Origin: Platanthera guangdongensis
Lineage: Eukaryota > Streptophyta > Magnoliopsida > Asparagales > Orchidaceae
Assembly (NCBI GenBank): GCA_039583875.1
Contig: CM077166.1
Location: forward strand, 84,876,564 to 84,940,563
Direction of reading: 5' to 3'
Length of the DNA: 64,000 nucleotides
Of this stretch, positions 11,531 through 23,326 are shown piece by piece. The translations under genes were made by a program, and so were the position numbers. The notes beneath the pieces are model-generated. The model was not told the origin of the DNA. It ran no database searches and was given only the letters and a program-made list of their open reading frames with translations. Within the stretch, counting starts at the first letter, position 1, and every line of letters begins with the position of its first letter.

Positions 11531-13523
11531 CTCCGTGAACTAGAAAACAGCAAGTTGGCTTAGAAATTTCCAAATAAAGTAAAGCAAGAAATCAAAAACA
11601 GCATGGGCATAAAAAATATAATAGATACAATTTGTAATTATGCTATGAAGTTTATAAATTTCGACAGACGTAAATAAGTATTGTAAGAACTCAAAAATAA
11701 AATCCTAGAGAATCGTTCGGTCATGCGTAGGAAGAAAGTAAGCAGGCCACTCAGTTGAACATTGCCAAAGACCGGGGCTCGGGATCACCTCCAAAGAAAT
11801 CCATCAATGTCGGGGACCATACGCTTGCCCGTTCACACTCTATACACAACGCTAGTTTGACTCAGGCGTGAGTCGTAGGACTTTAGGAAAATATAGGGGC
11901 TTGGGTATATACATAGGTGAGGATGCAAATGGATAAAAACGATGTCTACGCACAACCCAAATGAGCTCATACAAATGAAATCCTCTTGCCAACAAAACCT
12001 GCAGGTGCACTACACCACCAGATTTGAACATGATAACACGGTTTTGTGCACCGCCTATCACCACAACAATAACATAAATAGACTCTTCATTTTCACTTTC
12101 TTATTTTATATCAATCAGCACATATTTTTTTTTCTTCTCTTTTTCTAGATTTTTATAATACACTTTCAGCCAAATTTTCAATAAAACTTCACCGCACAAC
12201 CACATAACAACACCACAGCAACAACACCACTGGAAGAATTAACATACTAATACATCGAGATTTGGGGTATGCAACTGGGAAAAGCTTTTAGGCTCTGGTG
12301 ATCGCAAAATGGGGCTAAATCAACAGGAGGGGTAGGATCAAAATAGGCTAATAAGGATAAGACTTTAGGAATGGTACAAGCTCAACCGGGCCAAAAAGAC
12401 GGCCTCCATCACGCTCACGCTAGACTAACCATGCACCAATGCTTCAAGAGTAGCTTGGGGGCAAGTTCTTATCCACCGAGAAAAATGATCCTTCCTCCCA
12501 ACTCGAGCAACACGAGGCAAGTGACAGCTACACACATTCCTACACCACCGTTCGATTACCCCTGATTGAACACTTTTGAATAGTACAAACAATATTTACA
12601 AATGCAGAAAAGTATAAATCTACGAGCATAAAAAAATTAAATCTATACTATTTCTACACACCATGAGTACTCGATTAGGAGCACTGTATGAGTTTCGAAC
12701 TAATCTATCCTAAAATCCTAAGCTAGCACCACTATTTTAAAGTTGACACAAAATAAATAAATTTGACTTGAGCCGAGTGCGTGCTTAAGATCGTGCTCAT
12801 GTCGATGTAGGTGCATGATGCGGACTTGATAATATAGAAATAGAAAATGAAAATATACTGTTGGTATGAAAGTGCTAATAGTGCATGTGCATAGATAACC
12901 TGCATAACTCTCGCCCACCAGACTTAAACTAAACAATCTATCAAAGATTTGTAATAAAAATAGAGAAATAAAAGTTGGGGGAGAGATTACCCCATGCTCA
13001 GCAAATGTGCATACCAGAAGCTTGCAATAAAGCATGAGGTCAAACTTGCAACAAATATACTCCTCTGCCGCACAAGGGAAAAGCACCCAACAAAATAGAT
13101 CCAGAAAAAAAATTGTATACACAAAACCATAACAACTTTAATCTAAGCAATGCTTGCGAGTTATTAAAGTAAACACAATCATCACGTATATAAAACGAAA
13201 CTAAACACAGTAACAAAAGAATGAAAGGTACTGCAACAATATATCTACTAACCACCTGGGGACGAAGCACCAGCTGAATAAAGTAAAGTACATAATCAGT
13301 CAAATCAACAAAAACACAAACAATGAAGAAAAACAACAAACAACCCCATCTGAGGGGAAAAGCAGCATTCACTCAGGCTGATCTATAAAAGATGGAGGCA
13401 GAGGCGGAGTACGGGCACGAGAATTAGAAACTCGAGCAGGGGAAGCAGGGGCACCTGAAGAAACTCAACAATGCATGTCGTCATGTCGTGTTGCTTGCGC
13501 AACAGCTCCTCCATCTGCATATG
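11531..13523 (-). other. E internal region without a recognisable gene
   Basis: About 2 kb, AT-rich. Several short open frames exist on both strands (for example 12718-13122 and 13040-13372, minus), but their composition (Phe, Leu, Cys, Tyr from AT-rich DNA) and lack of motifs give no support for a real product. This is where Athila elements often carry non-coding spacer. Confidence 0.5.
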
Positions 13524-14671
13524 TCACGCGTAGAAGTCAGAATAATCCTCCGTGAAACTCCTACGATGTGAGGCATGGGCAAAAGAAGGCGTTGGTGCCA
13601 AGGGTACGGGGTGGAACAGAGTGACATAATCGAGCCGACGGGACTCCAAATAGTATCTCGCATTTGTAGAAGAAGCCCTAGCTGGCTGCTCATGCTCCAT
13701 AGTATGAATAACGTAGTGCCACGTGCTGCTAGAGGAAACACGATGTACCAATTTGAAGGTGGTCATCATGGTGGCTGAAATAAAATCGCCACGGGAAATG
13801 GGAGTCATGGTGGGCAAAGTGTCAAAAACTCCTAATCCCTTGGCGATTCGCATAATAAAGTGCGAACCACCGTTGGCCTTCAGAGGCACGTACATGGCCT
13901 GTGAATGAAGTAATCCGCAAGAAACCGGCTGAGGTGGAGAGGGATGCAATGATGCTTGATGTAGAGGAAGAGAAGATCTGACCACCCTGCTATATTCCGA
14001 CTCATCGAGCGGGCGTTGATGTTGTGTCTGATCAAGTGCTGAACATAGCGGAGCGCGGGCAAGATGATATGGGATGACTTGGCTGACAATGCCTCGTACT
14101 GCTGTGACAGCCTGGTGATCTACTGCCAGAATATGTGGGGAGAAGCACCGGTCGGGAACTCAAAGGGTCGGGCAAGAATGTCCGACTCTGTGAGTTTTTC
14201 AACCATATATACTCCCGTATAAACAGCAAGCACACCGACACTAAAAGTGTAAGGACGTAAGTTCAACAGGAATGTCACCGCAGTGGACTCACCGGTAGCT
14301 CCATCACGTCGTTCCAGAATACGGAAGGTGGAGAGGAATTCGATCGTGAGTTCGTGAAATCCGGTCTCCTCAATGGAGAAGACATGACGCCACGAACCCA
14401 CGTCGAGTAAACGGTCCACCTGCAGCTTTTGACCATTGGCCAGGAGCTCCTCGTCCGAAACGAAACGAAAATCCAAAAATGGTTTTTGGACCAAATGACC
14501 AAACCTTGTGATCATCTCAGGTCTCCTAAAATGAAGCATCCGCTCTACATCTTCAGTATTCACAGGAGCATCCGTAGCATCTTTCGGCTTCGTCAGAACC
14601 GCAGACCGCGTAGAGGAGGAGGAGGCATAACCGAAGCTGCGTAACTTGCTAATCACCTTCTTATATCCCAT
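13524..14671 (-). pseudogene. E ORF-B: plant Athila-type ORF of unknown function, frameshifted
   Basis: The ATG at 14671 opens a 183-codon frame (to 14120). The reading continues in other frames at 14089-13880 and 13985-13524, so at least two frameshifts exist. Motifs in order: HELTIEFLSTFRI, a GLYT-like VYTGVYMVEKL, PHIFWQ, then ALRYVQHLIRHNI, LLFLYIKHHCIPLHLSRFLADY, and finally ANGGSHFIMRIAKGLG. That order matches my knowledge of the plant-specific ORF found in Athila-like elements ('putative plant transposon protein'-type domain). The function is unknown. It lies alone in the 3' half of E. Confidence 0.6.
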
Positions 14672-15347
14672 GGCAATGAGGAGAGAGAGAGAAAGCGAAA
14701 TAGGTGAGGAATAAGGGAGGATTTGGAGGACGAGAACAAGATCTTGACAGAGAAGATGGAGGAGAAGTGGGCGATTGTAGCAGACCCACGGGAATTAGGG
14801 CCAGCGGACGTCAAAATCGCTCGGCCGACCTTTTTATAAATAAAAAATGGACGGTCGTGCATTTTTGCTGCGTACGTTTTCACCAAACCATGTGTTTTGC
14901 AAAAACAGCCCGATTCACCTCATTTTCTTCGGGATGTCTCATCCAGCAACAACAGCGAGAAAAACAAAAACAAATGGAACAAAGAACCTCCTGAGCAACT
15001 AGGCAATCTTCTTGAATTAGGCGCATGCACACAAAAATCTCGCAAGCGTGCATTAAGACAAAACCACAATAAAAAACACGCAAAACTATTTCTAAAACAG
15101 TAAAAAATAACTAACTAATCCTACTCCTAGATAAGTACTGGGGTTATTGTCATCCCAGCACGACCTATTCGAAAGACGAAAAGTCCAAGCTAATGGGCCT
15201 ATGAAATGAAAAATGCACAGGTAACATGCTTAATTTCCGTTGTGGTAGCTAGTATCGATACGACGATAAAACAGTTACCCCTCTACCTAAATAATAATAC
15301 CTGGCCAACACAGGTAGATGAAATAGGAAGTAAGAAGAGGAAGAGCA
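14672..15347 (-). other. E spacer between ORF-A and ORF-B
   Basis: About 680 bp with no credible gene. A purine-rich AGAGAGAGAG stretch (about 14680) sits just upstream of the ORF-B ATG on the minus strand, where it could form part of a 5' untranslated leader. Confidence 0.45.
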
Positions 15348-15883
15348 TTAGTCCTTCCTTAACTCACTACAAAATAAATACTTGCCCAGCAAGGTATCGT
15401 CTACAGGGAGGTGGCAGGAGGAGAGAGCAATAAATGGAGCTTCCTCAACAGAGGAGAAATCAACCTCCTCGCGAAAGAGGATGTTATCATCCATGACTCG
15501 AGCTAAAAGCTCCAAATCCTCTTGAAGCACCTAAGAAGACTCCACCCGCACAGGCTCAGATACAGAAAGGGGATCAAGAAATAAAAGAGATGAAAAACTA
15601 AAATAATCAGAAATATGGGGAGTGGTCCCAGTCTCACTCCCAGAAGGATCTAAGCATAGATCACTGTCGTTGTCATACGAGTTATATTGTGGGGAATCCG
15701 AGAACTCGAGGTCCAAGGTGGTAAGGGGGACGACCTCGTCCAATAAGGAGGTGCAAACCTCCGCATCAGAAAGAGGATATTCCTCATCCCACCGGGTTGC
15801 GTAAAAGTGTTTCGAAGATCCACATTCTCCATCGGAGATAGCAGAATCCTCATCCCACCTCGACGCAACCTCGGGCAATGAAT
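15348..15883 (-). pseudogene. E ORF-A, 3' half (acidic), separated from its 5' half by C1
   Basis: Minus-strand reading from 15883: SLPEVASRWDEDSAISDGE, a second similar ATRWDEEYPLSDAE motif, then a Ser/Asp/Leu-rich acidic stretch. A TAG at 15531 interrupts the frame, which then continues (VLQEDLELLARVMDD) to 15348. Removing C1 joins this in frame with the 5' half ending ...FMGDS at 30785, so both belong to one ORF. The repeated RWDE(D/E)..(I/L)SD(G/A)E block looks like an internal duplication. I recognise no function. Confidence 0.55.
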
Positions 15884-16604
15884 TGTTGAAAATTATGAAG
15901 TGAAATTTGGTGATTGGATGTCTTGGGCAACCTATCCGCGCGGAATACGTGGACAGGGTTGGCGGATAGCCAGGTCGGCAATGTTGTTGCAGATGGTTGT
16001 TCTGTGGTAGCCTGAGCGGCCTGTTCGCGCGAACTAAGCGAACATCAGTGGCGGTTCGCCAGGCCGGCATATGCTCATCAAGCAGTTGAATCCTAGAAGG
16101 TAACCGGTCAGATTGTGAATCTATCCACGGAGTCCGACAAGAAGAGTACTAAAGAACTGGAGTTCGGTAGACCGACTAGGTAGAAGCCTTGGTCTTGCTC
16201 TGGTGAAGCGACATGTGGAAGCCGCGGAGATCACCAGTTAGCGCGGATAGGTGCTGGAGTTCGCCATGGTAGGTGGACTAAATCCAGTGTCCGCCAGTAA
16301 GTGGGTACTGGCATTTGTGGCCAGTGGTGTGTACTTGGTTGGTTCTTAACCAAGTCTAGGTTTGACTCAGTCCGGGGAGATCGCGTAGTGAAGCGCGAAC
16401 TGCTTCTCAGTCCGCCGAGCTCGGCAGAAGTGTTGTGTTCCTTGATTGAGAGCTTGGAAATTACGGACTGGAGATTGCATCTACAAGGGCATGCAGACTG
16501 GAGCTGGGTCCGCTGAGTCCGACAGCTTCCTTGCTGGCATGGTCGTGAACTCAGGATATGCGGACTGGAGCAGTCTACGGGATATGCAGACTGGAGGTAT
16601 CCGT
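15884..16604 (+). repeat. C1 5' LTR, first part
   Basis: From TGTTGAAAATTATG to the G2 insertion point. It aligns with 29035-29755 of the 3' LTR. It contains scattered GCGGACTGGAG / GCAGACTGGAG words repeated through the rest of the LTR. Confidence 0.85.
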
Positions 16605-19023
16605 TGTAACACCCCCTATCCGTCGCATAGCATATAGCAGTAGGTCCGGCTGGGGGCCGACGCCGTATGCCACAGATAGACCGGGTGGTTACGCATGGAA
16701 ACCATCCAACCAATCATAACGTCCTACACAGAGCATTCTAGCGGAAGGAGTTTATATAAGTTGCAATAAATAACCCAGCACTAAAGCATGAATGTCCACT
16801 AATACCAAATAGGAATGTTGTACATACACAAGTACAGGCCTTAAGGCCTTACAAAATTGTTCACTTCATATTACATGTTTTACAAACCACGGCACGCATG
16901 CCGGTCATACATGAATAAAACAGTAAACACTCCAATTAGGCCTTCGAGGGCCGGCTTCGCAAATTGGGCTTTAGCCCGCTATTGACCGCTTGGTCCAGCA
17001 GCACCTGCAAGCAACAAGAGACCGCACGATGGCAAAACAAGGCAACAGTCAGCAATGCTGACCAAATTATAACGATCCCGGCCCCAACTCGGGGCGGCGA
17101 TGCTCCTTCCCTGCATTTCATTAGCATAAGCGAGCATTATAATAATATTCATTTCATCACAGGCGTAGGCTCACACAGCCACACACCCCATGCACTCAGG
17201 GCACATTCTCGGTGAACCGGTCGATGTCACGTCAGCTAAAGCCATAGACATTCTAGACCCACCACCGCCACTTTGACGGCCAAACACATGAGCAATTTGT
17301 CTTCCCGTCATGGGTCACGTCAATTTAAGCCATAAACCGCCGAAGACCCTCATCTATGCCAAAGGCAAGTGCCACGTAACTTTAGGTCTCTTTAACCCGA
17401 ACGACATAGAAGTGGGTACGGTTCCATCTAACCCGTGCTCACGTCGCAACGACAATTTAAGCCATATCCGCAGGTAAAACTTCTCCCAAGTCCCACTTTC
17501 GTCACACAATTTCACATAACTCGGTTATGTTCAAGTTGGCTCTCAGGCCTCCATGTTGGCAAGATCACGCATCAGCCCAGTTTTCCGGGTGCACCTTAGG
17601 GTTAGTCCCCAAGGCTCTCTGTTGCAATCTACCGTGTAGAAAACCCAAAAAACAATCAATAGCACGGAGTCTTCTCCGGCATTTATGCAATGCAACATCA
17701 CCGATCCAGACCAACATGTCCGGGTAGGCTTCACACATCATGCCTATGTCCGTTCTCGCTTACGGACTCTAAACAACGGGGACTTCACATATATACCAGA
17801 AGGAATGCCTCCAACTCACCGCAAACTCGCGAGAGCGGGCTTCCTATGCAAAGAAGGAGAGCTACTCATGCTCAAGAAGAGAATCGTTACCCTTGCATTG
17901 TTCTTTGGCGCCATGGAAAAGTAAGCGGATGAAAAGCACCGCACTAGCTTGGCCTCCGTGGATCCGGAGTCGGCTCGTGATTTGGAGCTTCGAAGCTCCT
18001 CCAATGGCCGGATCTAGCTTCTTCTTCCTTCCTTGGCTCTCCTCTCTCTCTAAGCTTTTAGAAAGATAACCACTCATGAAAAGTGAGGGTTTCTAAGTCC
18101 AATCCTGGGTATATCTCATCAGGAACAACCCCCAGCCGTTGGATCCCAAAATACAGAAACGAACAGCTTTGATTCGGGACTGAAATGTCCAATCTGGGCC
18201 GCACACGGCCTGGCACATGCCCGTGTCCAGGGCCGTGTGCCTCATTCGCCGTCAAAATCGACGCGCCTGGAACAACACACGGGCTTCGAACACGCCCGTG
18301 TTCGAGCTGACATGCCTGTGTTCCACCTGACACGGCCGTGTGGCCAGCCGTGTACCCCCATCGATTTATCCCGAAAATATCCCGAGCACTGCACGGGTTA
18401 TAGGACACGCCCGTGTCCTTGCCCATGTCTACCATAACATGCCTGGGCTCCAGGCTGTGTACACGGTCTCGACACTCGACACTTCTTCGAGCGAAGATCG
18501 TCGACCTGAAGACACGGCCTTAGACACGCTCGTGTCCTAGGCCGTGTGCCTTGTCTCCACACATAGTCGAGAGCAAAATGTCGACTCCACGGGACGAGTG
18601 TCGATACGGGTCGACATGCCCTGCGACACGCCCATGTCGCAGGCCATGTGCCATGTCTCGACACTTCGTCAAGCGCAGTGTCGACTTCGCGGGCTGAGTG
18701 TCGACACGGGTCGACACGGCCTACGGCACGCCCGTGTCGCAGGCCGTGTGCCCTTTCTCGACACAACGTCGAGCGAAATTCATCGACACCCTGGGCTGAT
18801 CATCGACACGGCCTTGACACGCCCTGCGACACGCCCGTGTCGTAGGCCGTGTTATCTACTCGACGATCGTCGACTCCAAAATCGTCGACCTGTCGACCAG
18901 CTCGACGACACAAGCCTGACACGCCCTGGGACACGCCCGTATCCAAGGCCGTGTGCCTCCTGCCAGAAACCAAAACTGGCCCAAAACGTCACCCATCGCT
19001 CCGTTGAGTTTCGGGGCATTACA
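16605..19023 (-). repeat. G2 3' LTR (2419 bp)
   Basis: On the minus strand it runs from TGTAATGCCCC (19023) to ...GGGGGTGTTACA (16605). A minus-strand TATATAAA box is at about 16749-16756, 145 bp before the LTR end, leaving a short R-U5. Bases 18200-18960 hold an array of GACACGCCCGTGTC and GGCCGTGTG words (see repeat entry). Confidence 0.85.
18190..18965. repeat. Array of ACACGCCCGTGT palindromes in G2 3' LTR
   Basis: Irregular array of the near-perfect palindrome GACACGCCCGTGTC followed by a few bases and GGCCGTGTGCC, with interspersed CTCGACACTTCGTCGAGCG hairpin words. Spacing is irregular, roughly 30-60 bp, so it is a dispersed set rather than a clean tandem repeat. The same array is in the other LTR at 24915-25685 and so predates the insertion. 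Confidence 0.85.
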
Positions 19024-19024
19024 A

Positions 19025-19038
19025 CTCTCCCCCACTTA
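19025..19038 (-). other. G2 polypurine tract
   Basis: The minus strand reads AAGTGGGGGAGAGT, then two bases before the 3' LTR start TGTAATG. It would prime plus-strand DNA synthesis and confirms the minus orientation of G2. Confidence 0.75.
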
Positions 19039-19644
19039 AAATAATTTCGTCCACGAAATTATTTAAAGGAAAGACATGTACAAAACCAAAATTTGTACCT
19101 GAGCGGAACAACTCCGGATACTCGTCAAGCATAGTCTGATCTCGCTCCCAAGAGAGCTCCTCACGACCGCAATTGTCCCACCGGACCTTGACCATCCTGA
19201 TCTCTTTATTGCATAGCCGCTTGACCTCCGAGTCCTCAATCCGCACGGGCTTGACCTTTATCTTCAGCCCATTATCCACCAGTACTTGATCAACGCGATC
19301 ACTTGCGTAGGCTCTTGCACAGCCTTCCGAAGCACCGAAATATGGAATACATCGTGTAAACCACTAAGCTCCACTGAAAGCTTCAACTGATAGGCCGCTT
19401 CACCAACTCACTCCAGAACCTCAAACGGCCCAAGGTACCTCGGGATTAGCTTTTTCAATCACCGCACCCGCGAGACACCCTTGAACGGCTTGATCTTTAA
19501 GTACACATAGTCGCCCACAGCGAACTCCACGTTCCTGTGCTTGGCATTATAGTACTTCGCTTGCCGGTCCTGAGCGATAAGTAACCTCTCCCGAATGGTT
19601 CTCACCAAAGAAGTAGAATCCTCCACTTCTAATCGCTTATACAA
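19039..19644 (-). pseudogene. pol: G2 integrase carboxy-terminal region
   Basis: Minus strand: the frame from 19644 carries LIAQDRQAKYYNAKHRNVEF and VGDYVYLKIKPFKGVSRV, the GPY/F-type integrase tail. After a break, 19279-19039 carries IRMVKVRWDNCGREELSWER and LDEYPELF, the short conserved end of chromoviral-type pol. Stops between the two frames (about 19280-19458) show decay. No convincing chromodomain is left. Confidence 0.7.
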
Positions 19645-19859
19645 CTTGACTCACCTGTTTCCAGCCAGGACAACGGCGTGCGACATCTTCTACCATATAA
19701 AGATGGTCTTCCCATTGCTTTCCAAAGTCCAAGACACGCATGCTGAGCATGCTTTCCATAGATCTATTGACGCTCTCGGTCTGCCCATCCGTTTGCGGAT
19801 GAAAGGCTGTGCTGAATTTTAACTTTGTCCCCAACATTTGCTGATCAAATTCCCAATTC
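19637..19859 (-). pseudogene. pol: G2 integrase core, carboxy-terminal fragment
   Basis: From the junction near 19860 the minus strand reads [20 protein letters not shown], then [17 protein letters not shown], the region with the catalytic Glu (GQTE). It ends in [10 protein letters not shown]. The preceding part of the core with both catalytic Asp residues is missing; in its place stands the inverted segment 19860-20164. Confidence 0.75.
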
Positions 19860-20164
19860 GTTGTGGAGGACAGATTGCTTTGGAAAGACGGTCGTCTGTG
19901 CATCCCCAGTGTGGGCAATTTGCAGGTGGAATTGTTGTACGAGGCACACCATACCAAGTACTCGATTCACCCGGGGAGCACAAATATGTACCGCGATGTG
20001 AAGAAACTATTTTGGTGGCCTGGTTTGAAGAAAGATGTGGCGCTCTACGTAGCGAAGTGCCAAACTTGCGCCTTGGTGAAGGCGGAGTGCCAAAAGCCGG
20101 GAGGATTTCTCAAGTCCTTGCCTATTCCGGAGTGGAAATTCGACGACATCTCTATGGACTTTGT
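19860..20164 (+). pseudogene. pol: Inverted integrase zinc-finger segment inside G2
   Basis: The plus strand, opposite to all other G2 genes, reads [57 protein letters not shown] and [11 protein letters not shown]. This is the integrase H2C2 zinc finger (HH...CxxC) and the first residues of the core. It is flanked by RNase H on one side and the rest of integrase on the other, both minus strand. The right joint shows microhomology ACTTTGT (20158-20164). It is a local inversion with loss of about 70-80 integrase residues. Confidence 0.85.
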
Positions 20165-20990
20165 GCCTGCCGAATCCGATCAGCCAGGTCATATTGGACT
20201 TCAGTCCAATTCAGAACTGCTTCAGCACTTGATTGCATATCCACACAAACAATCCCCAACGCCTCCAACTGCCGCACCAACCGCTCATCATGCACCGATA
20301 GCCACTTGGCATGAGCTGGGGCTCGGCGACTCAATGCGTCCGCAACCGCATTCCCTTTACCAGGCACGTAGTGGATCTTGAATGTATAGTCTCCCAAGAA
20401 CTCCATCCATCTACGCTGCCGCATATTCAGATCTTTCTGATCAATCAGATACTTCAGGCTCTTAAGATCGGTGTAGATAACAATCTTCACACCATACAAA
20501 TAGTGTCTCCAAAGCTTTAAGGCAAAAATCACGGCCGCTAACTCCAAGTCATGGACCGGATAGTTCCTTTCATGCACTTTTAGCTGTCTCGAGCCATAGG
20601 CTAATACACTTCCGTGTTGCAGTAGCACGCAACCCAAACCGCTGCCTGAAGCATCACTATAAATCTCAAAGCCTTCGGTCCCACATGGCGAACTCAGCAC
20701 AGGCGCCGTGGTTAACCGACACTTCACTCCTCAAAAGCTCGCGCGCACTCCGGCGTCCAAATGAACTTCTGCTCCTTCCTCATCAAAGTATTGAGGGGTA
20801 ACGCTATCCGCGAGAAGTTCTCTACGAAGCGCCTGTAATAGCCGGCAAGCCCCAGAAAGCTCCGGACTCCCGCTACCGTAGAAAGCTCAGGCCACTCCCG
20901 TATCGCAACAATCTTCACCGTATCCACTGCAATACCTTCCTCACTCACTATAAGACCGAGGACGCCACTAAGGATCACCAAAACTCGCAC
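20152..20990 (-). pseudogene. pol: G2 RT carboxy-terminal part and RNase H
   Basis: Minus strand, two overlapping frames. 20990-20724 has WPELSTVAGVRSFLGLAGYY and RRFVENFSRIALPLNTLMRK. 20727-20152 is RNase H with [16 protein letters not shown], the [21 protein letters not shown] segment carrying the catalytic Glu, [11 protein letters not shown] and [10 protein letters not shown]. All four acidic RNase H positions appear intact. A one-frame shift separates the two near 20725. Confidence 0.8.
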
Positions 20991-21487
20991 TTCGAGAACT
21001 TGGCATACAACTGATTCCTCCTTAGCGTCTCCAAAACCAAAAGAAGATGCTTGAAGTGATCTTCCTCACTCTGCAAGTACACCAAAATGTCGTTGATGAA
21101 GACAATCACAAAATGGTCCAAGTACTCACTGAAGGTCCTGTTCATCAAATCCATGAACACTGACGGCGCATTGGTCAGCCCAAACGGCATGACCGTAAAC
21201 TCGTAATGCCCGTATCTTGTACTGAACATTTTCTTAGGGATACCACTCTCCCTTAACCTCCACTGATAGTACCCAGACTTGAGATCCAACTTCGAGTAAA
21301 CCGTCGACCAGACCAACTGATCAAAAAGATCATCAATCCTTGGGATTGGGTACTTGTTCTTTTCTGTTAAATTGTTGAGCTCCCGATAATCCATACATAG
21401 CCTCAAGCTTCCGTCCTTATTCTTAATAAAGAGGGTCGGTGCGCTCCAAGGCGAAGGACTTGGACGCACATACCCTTGCTCCAACAA
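20975..21487 (-). pseudogene. pol: G2 reverse transcriptase, active site mutated
   Basis: Minus strand, 170 codons: [77 protein letters not shown] and [20 protein letters not shown]. The usual F/YIDD active site reads FIND, with Asn replacing the first catalytic Asp, so polymerase activity should be lost. The fingers motif SPW (usually SPYGAP/SPWGAP) is kept. Stops just upstream (about 21488-21518) separate it from protease. Confidence 0.85.
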
Positions 21488-21518
21488 CTTTTAGCAGTTG
21501 CACCTTCAACCCCGCCAT

Positions 21519-22080
21519 TTACTTAGGCGTTAGCCAATATGGAGAGCGTGACACAGGCTTTGCACCTGGTACTAGCTCAATCATGAAATCTATCTCCCGT
21601 TGAGGCGGGGCTCCAGGAAGATCTCTAGGGAACACATCAGGGAACTCCGATACCACTGAGATATTAACCAACGCGGGCTTCGGCTTTGCAACCGCCACTA
21701 GTGTACATGACAGCTCTGCACCAGCACGAACCTCCTTCACCACCTGAAGAGCAGACACCAACGTCTTGCTCGCCCTTTTCGAGCCCGTAAAGGTCATCTC
21801 ACGGCTTGCTCCCAGCTTGACTTCCTTGCTATCGCAATCTATATAGGCTTGCTGCTCCGAGAGCCAGTCCATGCCAAATATAACGTCGAACTCCACCAAC
21901 GGAAGTAACGATGCTTGTAGATCGAACTCCTGATTCCCAATCCAAAACTAAGCGGAACAAATTCTACCCGTGCACAGTGAGCACCATTGGACTATAACGC
22001 ATCCAATTTGTCTCTTACCATCGAAGGAGGTACTCCGAAGCACAATTAAATTCCTAATAAAGGAATGCGAAGCTCCCTAA
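21519..22080 (-). pseudogene. pol: G2 protease remnant
   Basis: The frame from 21899 has VEFDVIFGMDWLSEQQAYID (the ILGMDWL protease motif), then FPDVFPRDLPGAPPQREIDF leading into RT. Upstream on the minus strand at about 22052-22076 the catalytic loop reads I-stop-GASHSFI where DSGASHSFI is expected, so the catalytic Asp and Ser are gone. Confidence 0.7.
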
Positions 22081-22185
22081 ATGAACAGTGCTCTCGCAGA
22101 TAAAGTAAAGCCATAATAAAGCTTAGCACCAGTAGTTCTAAGCTAACATGCACAAGGGCGACAAGTATTTAAGGCAAAACTATAT

Positions 22186-23100
22186 TTAAACCATACCCGC
22201 CCTTACGACGGCATGATTCTTCTCGGACTTGGGACGCCCGCTCCAGCAGTCTCGGGCAAAGTGCCCCAGTTTTCCATAAGTGAAACATGCGCTCGGGGTT
22301 CGACCCGTAGTCACCCCAGAAGCACCAGCACAGGGGGCTGGACCCGAAGTCCAAGCCTTCTTATACCGCCTACGGTAACCAGCCTTTGAGATGTTCGGCA
22401 TTTTGAATGCCGTCTCCTTTGCACTAAAGTCCTTCACTACTCCTGACATAGCTTTATTGGCCTTTTGAGCACCTTTCCAACAGTCTCGGGCAAAGTGCCC
22501 TTTCTTACCACAAGTAAAACATGTGTAAGTAGCTTTGCTAGTCGATGTCATAGCCCCTTTCTCCAGCATTCCAACGGATGCAACCCTTATGGGGCTTGCA
22601 TAGTTCGATACCATGGTCGCTGGCATCGGGAGGGTCTTCCTCAAATCTGCCTCCAAAGATCTAGCTGATTCCTCGAAGGATCGGAATCCCAATAACTTTG
22701 GTCCTAGCAGTAGAACTCGTAACTCGGCGCGCAGGCCATTATAAAATCTATCGACTGTAGCTTGCTCATTATCCAACTCGAAGCATGGGTAGCGACTTAT
22801 CATAAGAAATGCTTGCAAATATTCCTCAACTGTGTGTGCTACATGCACTAAATGCATATTCAGCTGCTGCCCCGATGGTCTACCAAAGCTCATCTGCTAT
22901 ATCACGCCCACCGACGTTGAAGCCACAACAGGGGCGCAGGGTTGTACATTTCCTCCAAGCTGTGCACCCGTCACAGCGAACACTGCTTCGACGATCCTTC
23001 TAACGGTTTCATACGAAGGAGGAGTCTCAAACACCTCACCGGGTGCACTATGCTCCTCAGAAACCGGACATTCTGGCGGTCCAGCACCACTTCCGGGCAC
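22186..23100 (-). pseudogene. gag: G2 gag, internally deleted, two zinc knuckles
   Basis: 23100-22897 gives a short amino-terminal piece. After a stop, 22893-22186 reads LNMHLVHVAHTVEEYLQAFL and FYNGLRAELRVLLLGP (Gag core carboxy-terminal half). Two knuckles follow: CFTCGKKGHFARDC and CFTYGKLGHFARDC. The second has Tyr in place of the second Cys. The first half of the capsid core (the W...F...DARLWW region) is absent. The two knuckles are so alike that they probably arose by duplication. Confidence 0.75.
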
Positions 23101-23310
23101 CTATAGTGCTACTAAACACCGTTAAGCGACCAAATAAAATTGCGAACAGCAATTATAGGAACATGCAGGTTCCTCAAACACGTGTATTTTAATTCCTAAG
23201 TGGTCATTCATGGGTTCTTTTACCGTTATTAATGATGACGCACACAATGTGCTCACCACCCCTTAAAAAGAATTCACCCACGAATTCATTTTAAGCCCGA
23301 CCAAAACCAG

Positions 23311-23323
23311 TAGTCTGATACCA
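23311..23323 (-). other. G2 primer-binding site
   Basis: The minus strand reads TGGTATCAGACTA three bases after the 5' LTR end at 23327: initiator-Met tRNA type. Confidence 0.75.
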
Positions 23324-23326
23324 AAT

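Noticed and set aside
12718..13372. Minus-strand frames rich in Phe, Leu, Tyr and Cys resembling a membrane or env-like protein
   Set aside because: AT-rich composition in E non-coding spacer, overlapping frames, no signal peptide followed by ordered helices, no homology I can recall.
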